Assembly: GCA_024641735.1 (NCBI GenBank)
Contig: JAHECN010000006.1
Span: 1 to 48,521, forward strand
Origin: Gemmatimonadota bacterium
Lineage (GTDB): Bacteria; Gemmatimonadota; Gemmatimonadetes; Gemmatimonadales; GWC2-71-9
Reading direction: 5' to 3'
Length of the DNA stretch: 48,521 nt
The notes below the pieces were generated by a model, which had not been told where the DNA came from, ran no database searches, and saw nothing but the letters and a program-made list of their open reading frames with translations. Of this stretch, positions 39,362 to 48,521 are shown piece after piece (the first letter of the stretch is position 1; each line of letters starts with the position of its first letter). Both the position numbers and the translations under genes were made by a program.

Positions 39362-40557
39362 CAGCCGAAGAGCTCCCGGACTTTGAGCAGTCCGCGGGTC
39401 AAGGTGAGCAGGTCCTGCTCCGTCGTGTACGGTCCGAACGATGCGCGCGCCGAGGCCGGGACGCCGAATCGGGCGTGCAGCGGCTGGGTGCAATGGTGCC
39501 CCGCCCGAATGCAGACCCCCTCGCTATCCAGAATCGAGGCGATGTCGTGTGGGTGGGCCCCATCCATGGTAAACGTCAGGACGCCCACCTGCGACGCTGG
39601 TCGGGCGATGAACCGAAGCCCGGGGACCTGCTCCAGCATCTCGTAGCCTGCCGCGAGCAGTTCCGCGTCGAGCCGCTCCAGCGCCGGGCGGTCCTGCGCC
39701 GAGAGCCAGCGGATCGCGGCATCGAGCCCGATCACCCCAGCGATGTTGGGGGTGCCCGCCTCGAAGCGCTGCGGCGAGGCCGCGAAGGTCGAGCGCTCGA
39801 AGGTCACGCGGTCGATCATATCGCCGCCGCCCTGGAACGGTGGCATCGCCTCCAGGAGCTCGTGCCGGCCCCAGAGGACCCCGACACCCGTGGGGCCGAA
39901 GAGCTTGTGGCCCGAGAAGCAGTAGAAGTCGACGCCAAGCGTCGTGAGGTCCACCGGGAAGTGCCCGACCGCCTGCGCCCCATCGACCAACACCGGCACG
40001 CCGTGGCGTTTGGCCATGGCCGCGAGCTCGGCGATCGGGTTGATGGTGCCCAGGGTGTTGGAGACGTGGGTCACGGCCAGTAGCAGGGGCCCTTCGCCCA
40101 GCATCCGCTCGGCGGCCTGGAGGTCGAGCTCGCCGGCATCGGTCACCGGGATCGCCTTGAGCGTCGCACCAACGAGCTGCCACGGGATGATGTTGGCGTG
40201 GTGCTCCATCTCGGTGACCAGCACCGTCGCACCGGGGGTCATCTTCGGCTTCAGGTACGAATGCGCCACCAAGTTGATCGCCTCGGTGGTCCCGCGCACG
40301 AAGACGATCTCGTCCGCACGAACTCCACCGAGGAACTCGGCCACCGTGTCGCGGGTGCCGTCATAGGCCATCGTCGCGCGTTCCGAGAATTCGTAGACGC
40401 CACGATGAATGTTGGCGTTCCACCCTTCATAGAAGCCGAGCTCCGCGTCAATCACGACCTGCGGCTTTTGGGTCGTCGCGCCGCTGTCCAGATACGTCAA
40501 CGGCTTGCCGCGTGACGTACGTGAAAAGATCGGGAACTCGGCGCGTACGGAGCTCAC
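39361..40557 (-). CDS. sufS: SufS cysteine desulfurase
   Basis: The 398-residue PLP enzyme has the PLP lysine K218 (FSGHKLFGPTG), VDGAQAVGH, an Asp/Gln pair contacting the cofactor, and the catalytic C356 in RAGHHCTQP. That short loop motif is typical for type II (SufS) desulfurases. It opens FPIFSRTSRGKPLTYLDSGATTQKP, the family start. The GTG start overlaps the sufD stop (GTGA). It supplies persulfide sulfur for the SufBCD scaffold via SufU. Confidence 0.95.
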   Translation of the reverse strand: MSSVRAEFPIFSRTSRGKPLTYLDSGATTQKPQVVIDAELGFYEGWNANIHRGVYEFSERATMAYDGTRDTVAEFLGGVRADEIVFVRGTTEAINLVAHSYLKPKMTPGATVLVTEMEHHANIIPWQLVGATLKAIPVTDAGELDLQAAERMLGEGPLLLAVTHVSNTLGTINPIAELAAMAKRHGVPVLVDGAQAVGHFPVDLTTLGVDFYCFSGHKLFGPTGVGVLWGRHELLEAMPPFQGGGDMIDRVTFERSTFAASPQRFEAGTPNIAGVIGLDAAIRWLSAQDRPALERLDAELLAAGYEMLEQVPGLRFIARPASQVGVLTFTMDGAHPHDIASILDSEGVCIRAGHHCTQPLHARFGVPASARASFGPYTTEQDLLTLTRGLLKVRELFG

Positions 40558-41867
40558 CCCAGCATCTCATCCAGGCGGACACGGACGATGGTCTCAATCC
40601 CCGCGCGAATACGCGAGACCGTGACCTCGGTCAGCACTTCCGCCGCAAAGGCCCAGATCAACAATTCCTGCGCCGTCCGCCCACCGATTCCGCGCGTCTG
40701 GAGATAGTAGCGTTGTTCATCGTTCAAGCGCCCGACCGTCGCGCCGTGGGTGCACTTCACGTCATCCGCGAAGATCTCCAGCTGCGGCTTGGTGTCGACG
40801 CGCGCCGTATCGGAGAGCAGCAAGTTGCGGTTGGTCTGTTTGGCGTCGGTCTTCTGCGCGATCGGCTGGACGAAGACCTTGCCGTTGAACACTGCCCGCG
40901 ACTTGTCCGCCAAGACGCCCTTGTAGACCTCCCACGAGTTGCTGTTCGGTTGATCATGGAAGATCGCCGAGTGGGTGTCGGCCAACTGCTCGTTGCGGGT
41001 CAGGTAGAGGCCGTACATCAGCGTCTCGACCTGCTCACCACCCAAGCGGGCGTGGATGTTGTGGCGGCAGAGCTTGGCGCCGAGCGAGAGCGCAAAGCCA
41101 CGATAGTGCGAGGCACGCGCCTGATCAGCGTGGGTGAAGCCAATGTGCCAGGCACGCTCCCCTTCCCGCTGGACGCGGATATGCTCAACCCACGACTCCT
41201 CGCCGAGCACCAGTTCGGTCACGGCATTGGAGAAGTGCAGTGTGTCGGCCAGCGAAACGAACTGCTCGACCACGGCGCCGCGGGCATTCTGCCCGGCGGT
41301 GACCAGCACCCGCGGTGCGACCAGTGCGCCATCCGCGGCACTCGTGGTCAGGTGCATAATCTCGAGCGGTGCGTCGAGCGTGGTGTTGGCGGCGATGTGC
41401 AGCACGACGCCATCGGTGAAGGTCGCCAGCGAGAGCGCCGAGAAGGGCGTCATCTCCGGCGGGGCAACGGTCCCGAGGTACTGCCGGACCACGGCGTCAC
41501 CGGAATCGATCGCCGCCTGGAGCGACTTCGCGCCGATTTCGGCGGGCAGCGCGGAGAGGTCAGGGGCGAAGCGGCCATCAATCAGGACCGCAAGCGGTCC
41601 CTCCGAGAGCCTCAGCGCCGCGACCTCTTCGGCAGACACGGCCGGTGAGACACCAGGGGCCGTCCATGCGGTCGTGGCAATCCCGCTGACCGGCGTGAAG
41701 CGCCACTCCTCGTTCCGCGAGGACGGCACGCCGACCTCGGCGAAGTGCGCGGCGGCGGCGGCGCGACGCGCCATCAACCACTCGGGCCCTTCGGCGTGTG
41801 CGGCAAGCGCCGCAAAGGCGGCAACGCCAGGCTGTTCGGTCGGGGCGATCGGGGCAACAGTCGTCAT
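40554..41867 (-). CDS. sufD: SufD, Fe-S cluster assembly scaffold subunit
   Basis: The 437-residue protein has the SufBD beta-helix core: VLVTAGQNARGAVVEQFVS, HIRVQREGERAWHIG, NIHARLGGEQVETLMYGLYL, and the C-terminal VKCTHGATVGRLNDEQRYYLQTRGI. The last block is the conserved SufD segment. The N-terminal part carries SRNEEWRFTPVSGI. It should form the SufBC2D complex with its neighbours. The start overlaps sufC (TGATG). Confidence 0.95.
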   Translation of the reverse strand: MTTVAPIAPTEQPGVAAFAALAAHAEGPEWLMARRAAAAAHFAEVGVPSSRNEEWRFTPVSGIATTAWTAPGVSPAVSAEEVAALRLSEGPLAVLIDGRFAPDLSALPAEIGAKSLQAAIDSGDAVVRQYLGTVAPPEMTPFSALSLATFTDGVVLHIAANTTLDAPLEIMHLTTSAADGALVAPRVLVTAGQNARGAVVEQFVSLADTLHFSNAVTELVLGEESWVEHIRVQREGERAWHIGFTHADQARASHYRGFALSLGAKLCRHNIHARLGGEQVETLMYGLYLTRNEQLADTHSAIFHDQPNSNSWEVYKGVLADKSRAVFNGKVFVQPIAQKTDAKQTNRNLLLSDTARVDTKPQLEIFADDVKCTHGATVGRLNDEQRYYLQTRGIGGRTAQELLIWAFAAEVLTEVTVSRIRAGIETIVRVRLDEMLG

Positions 41868-42634
41868 CAGACGGCCGCTCCCTCAGCAACCCCGGTCAAC
41901 CACTCATACCCCTTGGCCTCGAGTTCAAGCGCCAACTCCTTGCCGCCACTCTTCACAATCTTTCCGCCCGCGAGGACGTGCACGAAGTCCGGCACGATGA
42001 AGTCGAGCAGGCGCTGGTAGTGCGTCACCAGAATGATGGCGCGATCGGGGCGACGGAGAGCGTTCACGCCATCCGACACGATCCGCAGGGCGTCGATGTC
42101 GAGGCCGGAGTCGGTCTCGTCCAGAATGGCGAGCTTCGGCTCGAGTACCGCCATCTGCAGGATCTCGTTCCGCTTCTTCTCACCACCGGAGAAGCCGAAG
42201 TTGACAGCGCGCTCCATGATTTCCGGACCCCACTGCACCACCCGCAACTTCTCCTCGAGGATGTCGAGGAAGTCCATCGGATCGAGCTCGTCCAGCCCGC
42301 GCGCCTTCCGGATTTCGTTGAACGCCATCCGGAGGAAGTAGGCGTTGGTGACGCCAGGAATTTCCACGGGATACTGGAACGCGAGGAAGACACCGGCCCA
42401 GGCACGCTCTTCCGCTTCCATGTCGAGGAGGTCCTCGCCTTCGAGCGTGGCGGTGCCGCTGGTCACGTCATACGCGGGGTGCCCAGCGAGCACCTGCGCC
42501 AACGTGCTCTTGCCGGAGCCGTTCGGGCCCATGATCGCGTGGACTTCGCCGGCGTTCACGGTCAGGGAGATCCCCTTGAGGATTTCCTTCTCGTCCGCGG
42601 AGGCGTGCAGGTCGGTGATTTGGAGCAAAGGCAT
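41867..42634 (-). CDS. sufC: SufC, Fe-S cluster assembly ATPase
   Basis: The 255-residue ABC-type ATPase has Walker A GPNGSGKSTL, Q-loop region FLAFQYPVEIPGV (SufC-specific), signature FSGGEKKRNEI and Walker B LAILDETDSGLDIDAL, with H in ILVTHYQRLL. It energises the SufBCD scaffold. It is separated from sufB by a 105-base gap filled by a heptamer element and has no obvious Shine-Dalgarno sequence. Confidence 0.97.
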   Translation of the reverse strand: MPLLQITDLHASADEKEILKGISLTVNAGEVHAIMGPNGSGKSTLAQVLAGHPAYDVTSGTATLEGEDLLDMEAEERAWAGVFLAFQYPVEIPGVTNAYFLRMAFNEIRKARGLDELDPMDFLDILEEKLRVVQWGPEIMERAVNFGFSGGEKKRNEILQMAVLEPKLAILDETDSGLDIDALRIVSDGVNALRRPDRAIILVTHYQRLLDFIVPDFVHVLAGGKIVKSGGKELALELEAKGYEWLTGVAEGAAV

Positions 42635-42654
42635 TTAGTAATGTCCGTGGTGAT

Positions 42655-42739
42655 GGTCGTGAGTCTCTAGTCGTGAGTCGTGAGAGGAGTCGTACGTCGG
42701 GGCGGCTCTCGCGACCCACGACCAACGACTCACCTCTCG
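42655..42739. repeat. Heptamer two-arm element, GTCGTGA family, between sufB and sufC
   Basis: Left arm 42655-42687 (GGTCGTGAGTCTCTAGTCGT...GAGAGG) faces right arm 42706-42739 (CTCTCGCGACCCACGACCAAC and onward). The right arm ends at the sufB stop codon (42740). The element splits an otherwise tightly coupled operon. Confidence 0.9.
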
Positions 42740-44169
<1,430 letters not shown>

Positions 44170-44173
<4 letters not shown>

Positions 44174-44856
44174 GAGGCCTCCTCGCCTGCGTCGTCGCCC
44201 GACAGGGCAACCACATAACTGCACGTGCCACAGCCGCCCGCAATGCGCGAGCGGCGTTCGATGGGGGCTGCAAAGACCCGCGCCAGGAAGCGTTCTTCCG
44301 CGGCGCAGACTTCTGGAAAACGTTCCGCGATCAGTCGATGCGGACAATGATGTTCCGTCAACAATCCTTCCGTCGACGCGTGGGCCCAGGTCGCCATGTA
44401 CCCCTCGGCGTCGAGCACGCGCGCGACCACTTCGCCCCGCCGCTCATCGCTCACGCCGCGTGTCTCCACTTCCAACCGCTCGGCGAGGGCGTGGTATTGC
44501 TGTTCCAGCAGCGCCACCGCCGCGTCCCGACCCGAGGTCGCCACCAGATGGTCGAGCAGGGAGACGATCGTCCGCTCGTAGCGATCCGGAAAGAGCGCGT
44601 GCCCCTTCGGGGTCAGGCGGTAGGTGTGCGCCGGCGCACCAACACCCTGAGGAGTCCGGTCATAGCCGATCACCCCCTCGGCCTCCAGCTCCTTGAGATG
44701 GTGTCGGACCGCGTTGAGCGAGTAGCCCAACACCTCCGCCAACTCGCCTACCGTTGCCCCCGTCTCACGCTTCAGATGCAGGAGCACCAGGCCACGCGGG
44801 CCGCGGTGTCCGGCAGGAGCCGCCGATTCGTCGAGAGGAAGTGCAGGAGAAGCCAT
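44170..44856 (-). CDS. sufR: SufR, Fe-S-sensing repressor of the suf operon
   Basis: The 228-residue regulator has an N-terminal winged helix ([27 protein letters not shown], about 35-61, and the TYRLTPKG wing). A C-terminal sensor domain carries four Cys: C171, C184, C209 and C212. The spacing C-x12-C matches the first two [4Fe-4S] ligands of known SufR proteins, while the last pair here is C-x2-C. It is the first gene of sufRBCDSU. A strong promoter and an inverted repeat lie directly upstream, fitting autoregulation. Confidence 0.92.
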
Positions 44857-44864
44857 AGCCCGGG

Positions 44865-44893
44865 ATTTTAGCCAAAAACTGGGTATATGTCAA
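44865..44893 (-). promoter_or_regulatory. Strong sigma70-type promoter of the sufRBCDSU operon
   Basis: On the minus strand TTGACA (44888-44893) and TAAAAT (44865-44870) are separated by exactly 17 bases. The predicted start of transcription is about 44857-44859, only one to three bases before the sufR ATG (44856), so the message would be leaderless or nearly so. Confidence 0.75.
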
Positions 44894-44917
44894 TTCACAC
44901 AAGGAAAATGGTGTAAA
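44894..44917. promoter_or_regulatory. Candidate SufR operator
   Basis: TTCACAC (44894-44900) and GTGTAAA (44911-44917) form an inverted repeat with one mismatch and a 10-base centre. It abuts the -35 box of the suf promoter. SufR operators in other phyla also use inverted ACAC/GTGT or CAAC/GTTG half sites, but the spacing differs. Confidence 0.5.
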
Positions 44918-44923
44918 CTGCGG

Positions 44924-45005
44924 GGATGATGGATGATTGATGATGGGCATCGGCACCCGGTAGGGAGATCGCGGCGACACCACCAGACCCCATCCATCAT
45001 CCATC
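44924..45005. repeat. Heptamer two-arm element, GGATGAT / ATCCATC family
   Basis: Left arm GGATGAT, GGATGAT, TGATGAT (44924-44944); right arm ATCCATC, ATCCATC (44992-45005) preceded by CC and followed by ATCCC. The spacer is 47 bases. The right arm ends at the stop codon of the patatin gene (45010). Confidence 0.88.
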
Positions 45006-45009
45006 ATCC

Positions 45010-47151
45010 CTAGAACCATCTCCCCACCCTCAAATACAGCGCCTTCCGCCCCGCGTCGTTCCAACCGTATTCGACCTGGACCGGGCCGAGCGGGGTGTCG
45101 CTGCCGACCCCGGCCCTGACCCCCAAGAGCCAGCCGCCTCGGCCAAAGACGCCGCCTCGACCGAGACCGCCCGCCGAGGCTCCAGTGAGGGAAAGGGGAA
45201 GGTCTCCAATGGCAGCGCGGCCAACCGCCCCAACAACTCGTACGCGGAGTGGCCCAGCGACCTCCTGAGAGAGCGCCAACGAAGCGAACGCCTCGCGGTC
45301 CCCGCGGCGTTCACCGATGTGGAGACCGGGGAAGCCCTCTGTGCCGCCGAGGGGGAAGGTGAGCGAAACGGGAACCCCTTCGCCCAGCCCCAGCCTGAAG
45401 TGCGGCTCGATCCGGAGCGGTCCCACCTCGCGAAGCAGGTGCGCCTCAAGCTTCAGCCAGTGGTAGTCCGGTGCCCACCCCGCCTCGGCGCCAATGCGAC
45501 TTCCCTCGTCCGGGGCAATGCGCTCCATGGCGAGGCGAGCGCCGAGCGCCTGACCGTAGCGTTCCGTGCCGGTGACCAGCGCGTGGTCCCGCCATGCGCG
45601 CGCCTCGCCCATGAGGGCGAGACGCAGTTCGCGACCGAGGAAACGCTCCACGCCGAGGGTGGCCACCGCCTCACGGAGATCGTCGGCTTCGAGTTCGACG
45701 CCGTCGCCATCAAAGCGTCGGATGTCATGCGCGCGCAGCGTGAGTGTGGCGACAGGGGAAAAGGTCGGCCTCCCGAGCAGCGTTTGTCGGCGTGCGGTGA
45801 GTCCCAAATCACGTTCAAAACGTCCGAGTGCGAGCACCGCCGAGCCCTCGACACGGATGGCCGGGAAGTTCCGATCCAGCAGCCCGGCCCACACGCGTCC
45901 ACCGAGTTCAGTGTCATACGCGAGACCAATGCCCGCAGTCCGGCGCGGGAGTGGGCGCACCGCCGGCCGGAAGGAGACGGTGTCGCCGTTGCCGCTCGGG
46001 AAGAGCCAGAGGTCGTTGAAGATTTCGCGCTGCCCGATCGTCGTGAGTTGTACCTGCAGTGCCCGCTCGTCGAGCGCGGTCGCGCCGTCGAGTTGCAGGA
46101 GTCGTTGCACCAACGTGAACTCCGACGGATTCATCGCAGCGCCCGAGATCCCCGCGAAGCGCCTCGGCACGGTGACGGGAGGGACGACGGCAGGCGTGGT
46201 CGGGCGACACTCCCACTGGCGAAGCATCGAGTCGCCAGCCGCACGCCCGAGACGAATCAGGGAGTCCACCGCTTCCGGGGAAAAGTCCAGCGCACGGAAC
46301 CCGTCAACATCAGAGCGAATCCAGAGGTCGTCGGAGCCCAGAGAATCCGCGGGTTGCCGGAAGAGCCAGTTCAAGAGCCGGTCCGCAATCACCAGCGGTG
46401 ATTCGAGGTCGAGCGCGTCGGCGGGCCGCTCCGTCACATCGCTCACGATGACGCGCGTCGCACCCGCCGAGCGCGCCACGCCGACAGGAATGTTCGCCGA
46501 GAGCCCGCCGTCGGCGAGAATCGCGTCACCAACCCGCTGTGGGGTGAACACGAACGGGATCGCGATCGACGCACGGACGGCCTGTGCCAAATCGCCACCG
46601 GCGAGCGCCACGACTTCGCGACCCTGGAGATTCGTCGCCACCACGCGCAGCGGAATCGGGAGTCGATCGAAGTCGCCGCGCGCCAGCAGGTTGCCTCGCA
46701 GGAAGGCGATGTTGAGGGCCGCGTTCATTTCCTGCTGGCGCACGGTGGAGCTCTGCAACTGAAACCCCGACGCCCCTTCCTCCCACAAGACCAACGGAAG
46801 CAGGCCGCGCCATGCCGCCGGCCCACGCGCCGCACGCGCACCGAAGAACTCGCGACGCGACATGGTGCGCGCGATCGAATCAATCTCTGCGGCGCGATAT
46901 CCCGACGCGTACAGCGAGCCGATCATCGCGCCCATTGACGTGCCGACGATCAACCGTGGCCGAACCCCTGCGGCCTCCAGTGCCGCGATCACACCAACAT
47001 GCGCCAGACCCTTGGCACCGCCCCCGCTCAACACGAGCGCGTCAACTGCGGCTCGGCACGACGTGACAACACCATCCTGCGCAACCAATCGGCTCTGGTG
47101 GGCGCTGAACAGGAGGACGCCGAGCAGGGCTCGGACAACGCGAAGAGACAT
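45010..47151 (-). CDS. Patatin-like phospholipase with C-terminal outer-membrane barrel-like region
   Basis: The 713-residue protein has a signal peptide (1-25). The patatin domain has oxyanion GGGAKG (43-48), nucleophile S72 in GTSMG, and the catalytic Asp in DGG (D214). A POTRA-like stretch (about 355-395) follows. The C-terminal 320 residues are rich in amphipathic strands ending LYLRVGRWF, a beta-barrel-like end with a terminal aromatic. This is the layout of PlpD-type (type Vd) autotransported lipases and of Omp85-fused patatins. Phospholipase activity at or beyond the outer membrane is expected. The start at 47151 begins the signal peptide. Confidence 0.88.
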   Translation of the reverse strand: MSLRVVRALLGVLLFSAHQSRLVAQDGVVTSCRAAVDALVLSGGGAKGLAHVGVIAALEAAGVRPRLIVGTSMGAMIGSLYASGYRAAEIDSIARTMSRREFFGARAARGPAAWRGLLPLVLWEEGASGFQLQSSTVRQQEMNAALNIAFLRGNLLARGDFDRLPIPLRVVATNLQGREVVALAGGDLAQAVRASIAIPFVFTPQRVGDAILADGGLSANIPVGVARSAGATRVIVSDVTERPADALDLESPLVIADRLLNWLFRQPADSLGSDDLWIRSDVDGFRALDFSPEAVDSLIRLGRAAGDSMLRQWECRPTTPAVVPPVTVPRRFAGISGAAMNPSEFTLVQRLLQLDGATALDERALQVQLTTIGQREIFNDLWLFPSGNGDTVSFRPAVRPLPRRTAGIGLAYDTELGGRVWAGLLDRNFPAIRVEGSAVLALGRFERDLGLTARRQTLLGRPTFSPVATLTLRAHDIRRFDGDGVELEADDLREAVATLGVERFLGRELRLALMGEARAWRDHALVTGTERYGQALGARLAMERIAPDEGSRIGAEAGWAPDYHWLKLEAHLLREVGPLRIEPHFRLGLGEGVPVSLTFPLGGTEGFPGLHIGERRGDREAFASLALSQEVAGPLRVRVVGAVGRAAIGDLPLSLTGASAGGLGRGGVFGRGGWLLGVRAGVGSDTPLGPVQVEYGWNDAGRKALYLRVGRWF

Positions 47152-47215
47152 CCCGGAAACGTAACGGACGGCATGCCGCGAGGGGGCATCGGTGACGTGG
47201 TCTTTGCCGCCCCCC

Positions 47216-47245
47216 TTGCGCATCAGGAGGGCGTGTTTCTACACT
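47216..47245 (+). promoter_or_regulatory. Possible promoter of the ferredoxin gene
   Basis: TTGCGC (47216-47221) and TACACT (47240-47245) are separated by 18 bases and lie about 65 bases before the start codon, in the gap divergent from the patatin gene. Confidence 0.4.
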
Positions 47246-47311
47246 CTCCGGTCAGCGCGGGACACTCACCCCGCGCAATCACCCGGCGCTGTCCGGAGGA
47301 GTGCTCGCTCG

Positions 47312-47578
47312 ATGCCGTACATCATTACCGACGCCTGCATTGGCGTGAAGGACCGCGCCTGCGTTGATGTCTGCCCCGTCGACTGCATCTACGAGGGGGA
47401 GGATCAACTCTACATCCACCCCGACGAGTGCATTGACTGCGGCGCCTGTGAGCCGGAGTGTCCGGTCAGCGCGATCTACCCGGAGGAGGATGTCCCCGCG
47501 AACCTCCAGGAGTTCATCACGATCAATCGAGACGTCTTCGACTCGGACGACCCACCGGGACGGCCGAAGCAGAAGTAA
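47312..47578 (+). CDS. 7Fe ferredoxin ([3Fe-4S][4Fe-4S])
   Basis: The 88-residue protein has C9-x7-C17-x3-C21-P, the pattern of a [3Fe-4S]-capable site, then C25. The second cluster has C-x2-C-x2-C-x3-C-P in [12 protein letters not shown]. It matches FdxA-type 7Fe ferredoxins, which are small soluble electron carriers. GGAGGA lies 11 bases before the ATG. A strong intrinsic terminator follows directly, so it is a single-gene unit. Confidence 0.93.
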   Translation: MPYIITDACIGVKDRACVDVCPVDCIYEGEDQLYIHPDECIDCGACEPECPVSAIYPEEDVPANLQEFITINRDVFDSDDPPGRPKQK

Positions 47579-47595
47579 CGATCCGAGATGCAACG

Positions 47596-47634
47596 AGAGG
47601 CCCCCGGAGCCAAAGCTCCGGGGGCCTCTTTATT
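47596..47634 (+). terminator. Intrinsic terminator of the ferredoxin gene
   Basis: A perfect 15-bp stem (AGAGGCCCCCGGAGC, 47596-47610, and its complement 47615-47629) with loop CAAA is followed by TTATT. It begins 18 bases after the stop codon. It is the clearest terminator in the window. Confidence 0.9.
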
Positions 47635-47791
47635 GGCAGGATAACTACTGTCTGGCGGAGACGAAGGGTGATGTATCGTCAGGGACGCCACCCTCTGATA
47701 CGCAACCACGTCCGAAAAAGTTGCGATGCACTCGGCACGGGCCGGAGCAATACACCGAGTAGATTCCACCCAACGCCAACCGGAGGCATGG

Positions 47792-47965
47792 GTGACCCCG
47801 AAGACCGACTATATCCGTCATACCGCCAAGCTGACTCGGCAGCTCGCCCTCGAAGCTGAGGTGGGACCTCCTCCCCAACTGACCGCCGAATACTGGAAGG
47901 CGCTGGCAAGGGCCCTCGAGCAGATCGCGGACGGCATTGAATCCACTTCCAAACGGAAGGACTGA
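47792..47965 (+). CDS. Small hypothetical protein upstream of RNase D
   Basis: The 57-residue protein is charged, mostly helical, and ends STSKRKD. Nothing in it is recognised (TPKTDYIRHTAKLTRQLA...EYWKALARALEQIADGI). I chose the GTG at 47792 because GGAGG lies five bases upstream. The stop codon is followed immediately by the RNase D start, so the two are a coupled operon. The 157-base stretch between the terminator and this gene holds no recognisable feature. Confidence 0.6.
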   Translation: MTPKTDYIRHTAKLTRQLALEAEVGPPPQLTAEYWKALARALEQIADGIESTSKRKD

Positions 47966-48521
47966 GTGACCATACGCCTGGTGGATCGACCCGACACCTT
48001 TGCCGCCCTCCTCGCCGAGGTCGCGGGTGCGCCGTTGGTGGCCTTGGACACTGAGGCCGCCTCGTTCCACCGGTATCATGACCGCGTCTACCTGGTGCAA
48101 CTCTCGACCAGGGACATCACCGCGGTCATCGACCCCTTGGGCGTCGGTGACCTGACCCCGATCGGGACGCTCCTCGCCGATTCCGGCATCGAAACGATCT
48201 TCCACGACGCCGACTACGACCTGCGGCTCTTCGACAAGGAATTCGGCTTCCGGGCCAAGAGCCTCTTCGACACCCGGATTGCCGCTCAATTCCTGAACGA
48301 GCCGGGGATCGGCCTGGGCGCCCTCCTTGAGAAGTACTTCAAGGTCAAGGCAGACAAGCGTTTCCAGCGCGCGGACTGGTCGGCACGGCCACTCACCGGG
48401 CCGATGCTGGAGTACGCGGCAGGCGACACGGTACACCTTTGTGAGTTGCGAGACATACTCCGTGGTCAATTGACCGATGCCGGCCGGCTCGAGTGGGTCG
48501 CCGAGGAATTCGTCCTCCTCG
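47966..48521 (+). CDS. rnd: Ribonuclease D family 3'-5' exonuclease (3' end outside window)
   Basis: The 185 visible residues contain the DEDDy exonuclease domain. Exo I is LDTEAASF (D28, E30), Exo II is FHDADYDLRLFD (D near 81-86), and Exo III is YAAGDTVHL (Y and D). This is RNase D, which trims the 3' ends of tRNA and other structured RNA. The HRDC domain would lie beyond the window. The GTG start directly follows the preceding stop codon. Confidence 0.9.
   Translation, partial: MTIRLVDRPDTFAALLAEVAGAPLVALDTEAASFHRYHDRVYLVQLSTRDITAVIDPLGVGDLTPIGTLLADSGIETIFHDADYDLRLFDKEFGFRAKSLFDTRIAAQFLNEPGIGLGALLEKYFKVKADKRFQRADWSARPLTGPMLEYAAGDTVHLCELRDILRGQLTDAGRLEWVAEEFVLL

Noticed and set aside
38435-39646. 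403-codon open frame on the plus strand
   Set aside because: Runs antisense through brxA, sufU and part of sufS, all firmly identified.
47645-48469. 274-codon open frame on the minus strand
   Set aside because: It opposes the 57-residue protein and RNase D, whose catalytic motifs fix the coding strand.

Overview
This is a GC-rich bacterial chromosome segment, most likely from Gemmatimonadota or a similar soil/aquatic phylum. That placement is an inference from gene content: Tat-exported GMC oxidoreductases with gluconate-dehydrogenase subunit 3 partners, LVIVD and six-bladed-propeller secreted proteins, and a SufR-SufBCDSU operon with bacilliredoxin. The parAB/mnmG block with two perfect parS cores suggests the region is near the replication origin. 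Almost all genes are on the minus strand in tightly overlapping operons (ATGA, GTGA, TGATG junctions). I found 50 protein genes (two cut by the window edges) and no tRNA, rRNA, transposase or CRISPR array.

Layout. 1-7.0 kb: the start of a secreted GH95-like glycosidase, a membrane-anchored HExxH protein, two tandem YbjQ proteins, and sugar locus A (GMC dehydrogenase, its small Tat subunit, a Gfo/Idh/MocA dehydrogenase) facing a divergent AraC-type regulator. 7.1-10.3 kb: a DUF1579-like protein, a DUF2892 membrane protein, and a DUF305-LVIVD pair. 10.5-17.0 kb: sugar locus B, a six-gene operon (small subunit, GMC, TIM barrel, GMC, TIM barrel, TIM barrel). 17.3-23.6 kb: DUF6265 protein, alpha/beta hydrolase, histidine phosphatase, an SPFH-protein operon with a tiny HExxH protein, two small membrane proteins and a propeller lipoprotein. 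23.7-28.9 kb: a BMP-type nucleoside ABC transporter with a NIF3 gene inside it. 28.9-32.7 kb: parB, parA, two parS sites, mnmG. 33.4-38.9 kb: a CocE/S15 hydrolase bracketed by long repeats, NatAB-like ABC exporter, an unknown small protein and bacilliredoxin. 38.9-44.9 kb: sufU, sufS, sufD, sufC, sufB and sufR. 45.0-48.5 kb: patatin-like phospholipase with a barrel-like C-terminus, 7Fe ferredoxin with a strong terminator, a 57-residue protein and the start of RNase D.

The two sugar loci look like a periplasmic oxidation-isomerisation pathway. The small subunits and the TIM barrels carry twin-arginine leaders. The GMC proteins have no leader but carry the C-x5-C-x3-C motif of bacterial FAD glucose dehydrogenases with a [3Fe-4S] cluster. 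Products are plausibly 3-keto sugars handled by the TIM barrels and the Gfo/Idh/MocA enzyme. No cytochrome subunit is present, so the electron acceptor is unknown.

The most unusual signal is not a gene. At 16 places there are tandem repeats with a strict 7-base period, in several unrelated sequence families. Many are arranged as two facing arms around a 20-60 base spacer, so they can fold into long hairpins. They mostly sit directly against stop codons in gaps within operons. One two-arm copy lies in frame inside the nucleotide-binding core of the ABC transporter ATPase, one array encodes the tail of its permease, one encodes the last residues of SufU, and one lies between the two parS sites. 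A second, longer repeat family (about 230-340 bp) occurs in three copies around the CocE/S15 hydrolase gene.
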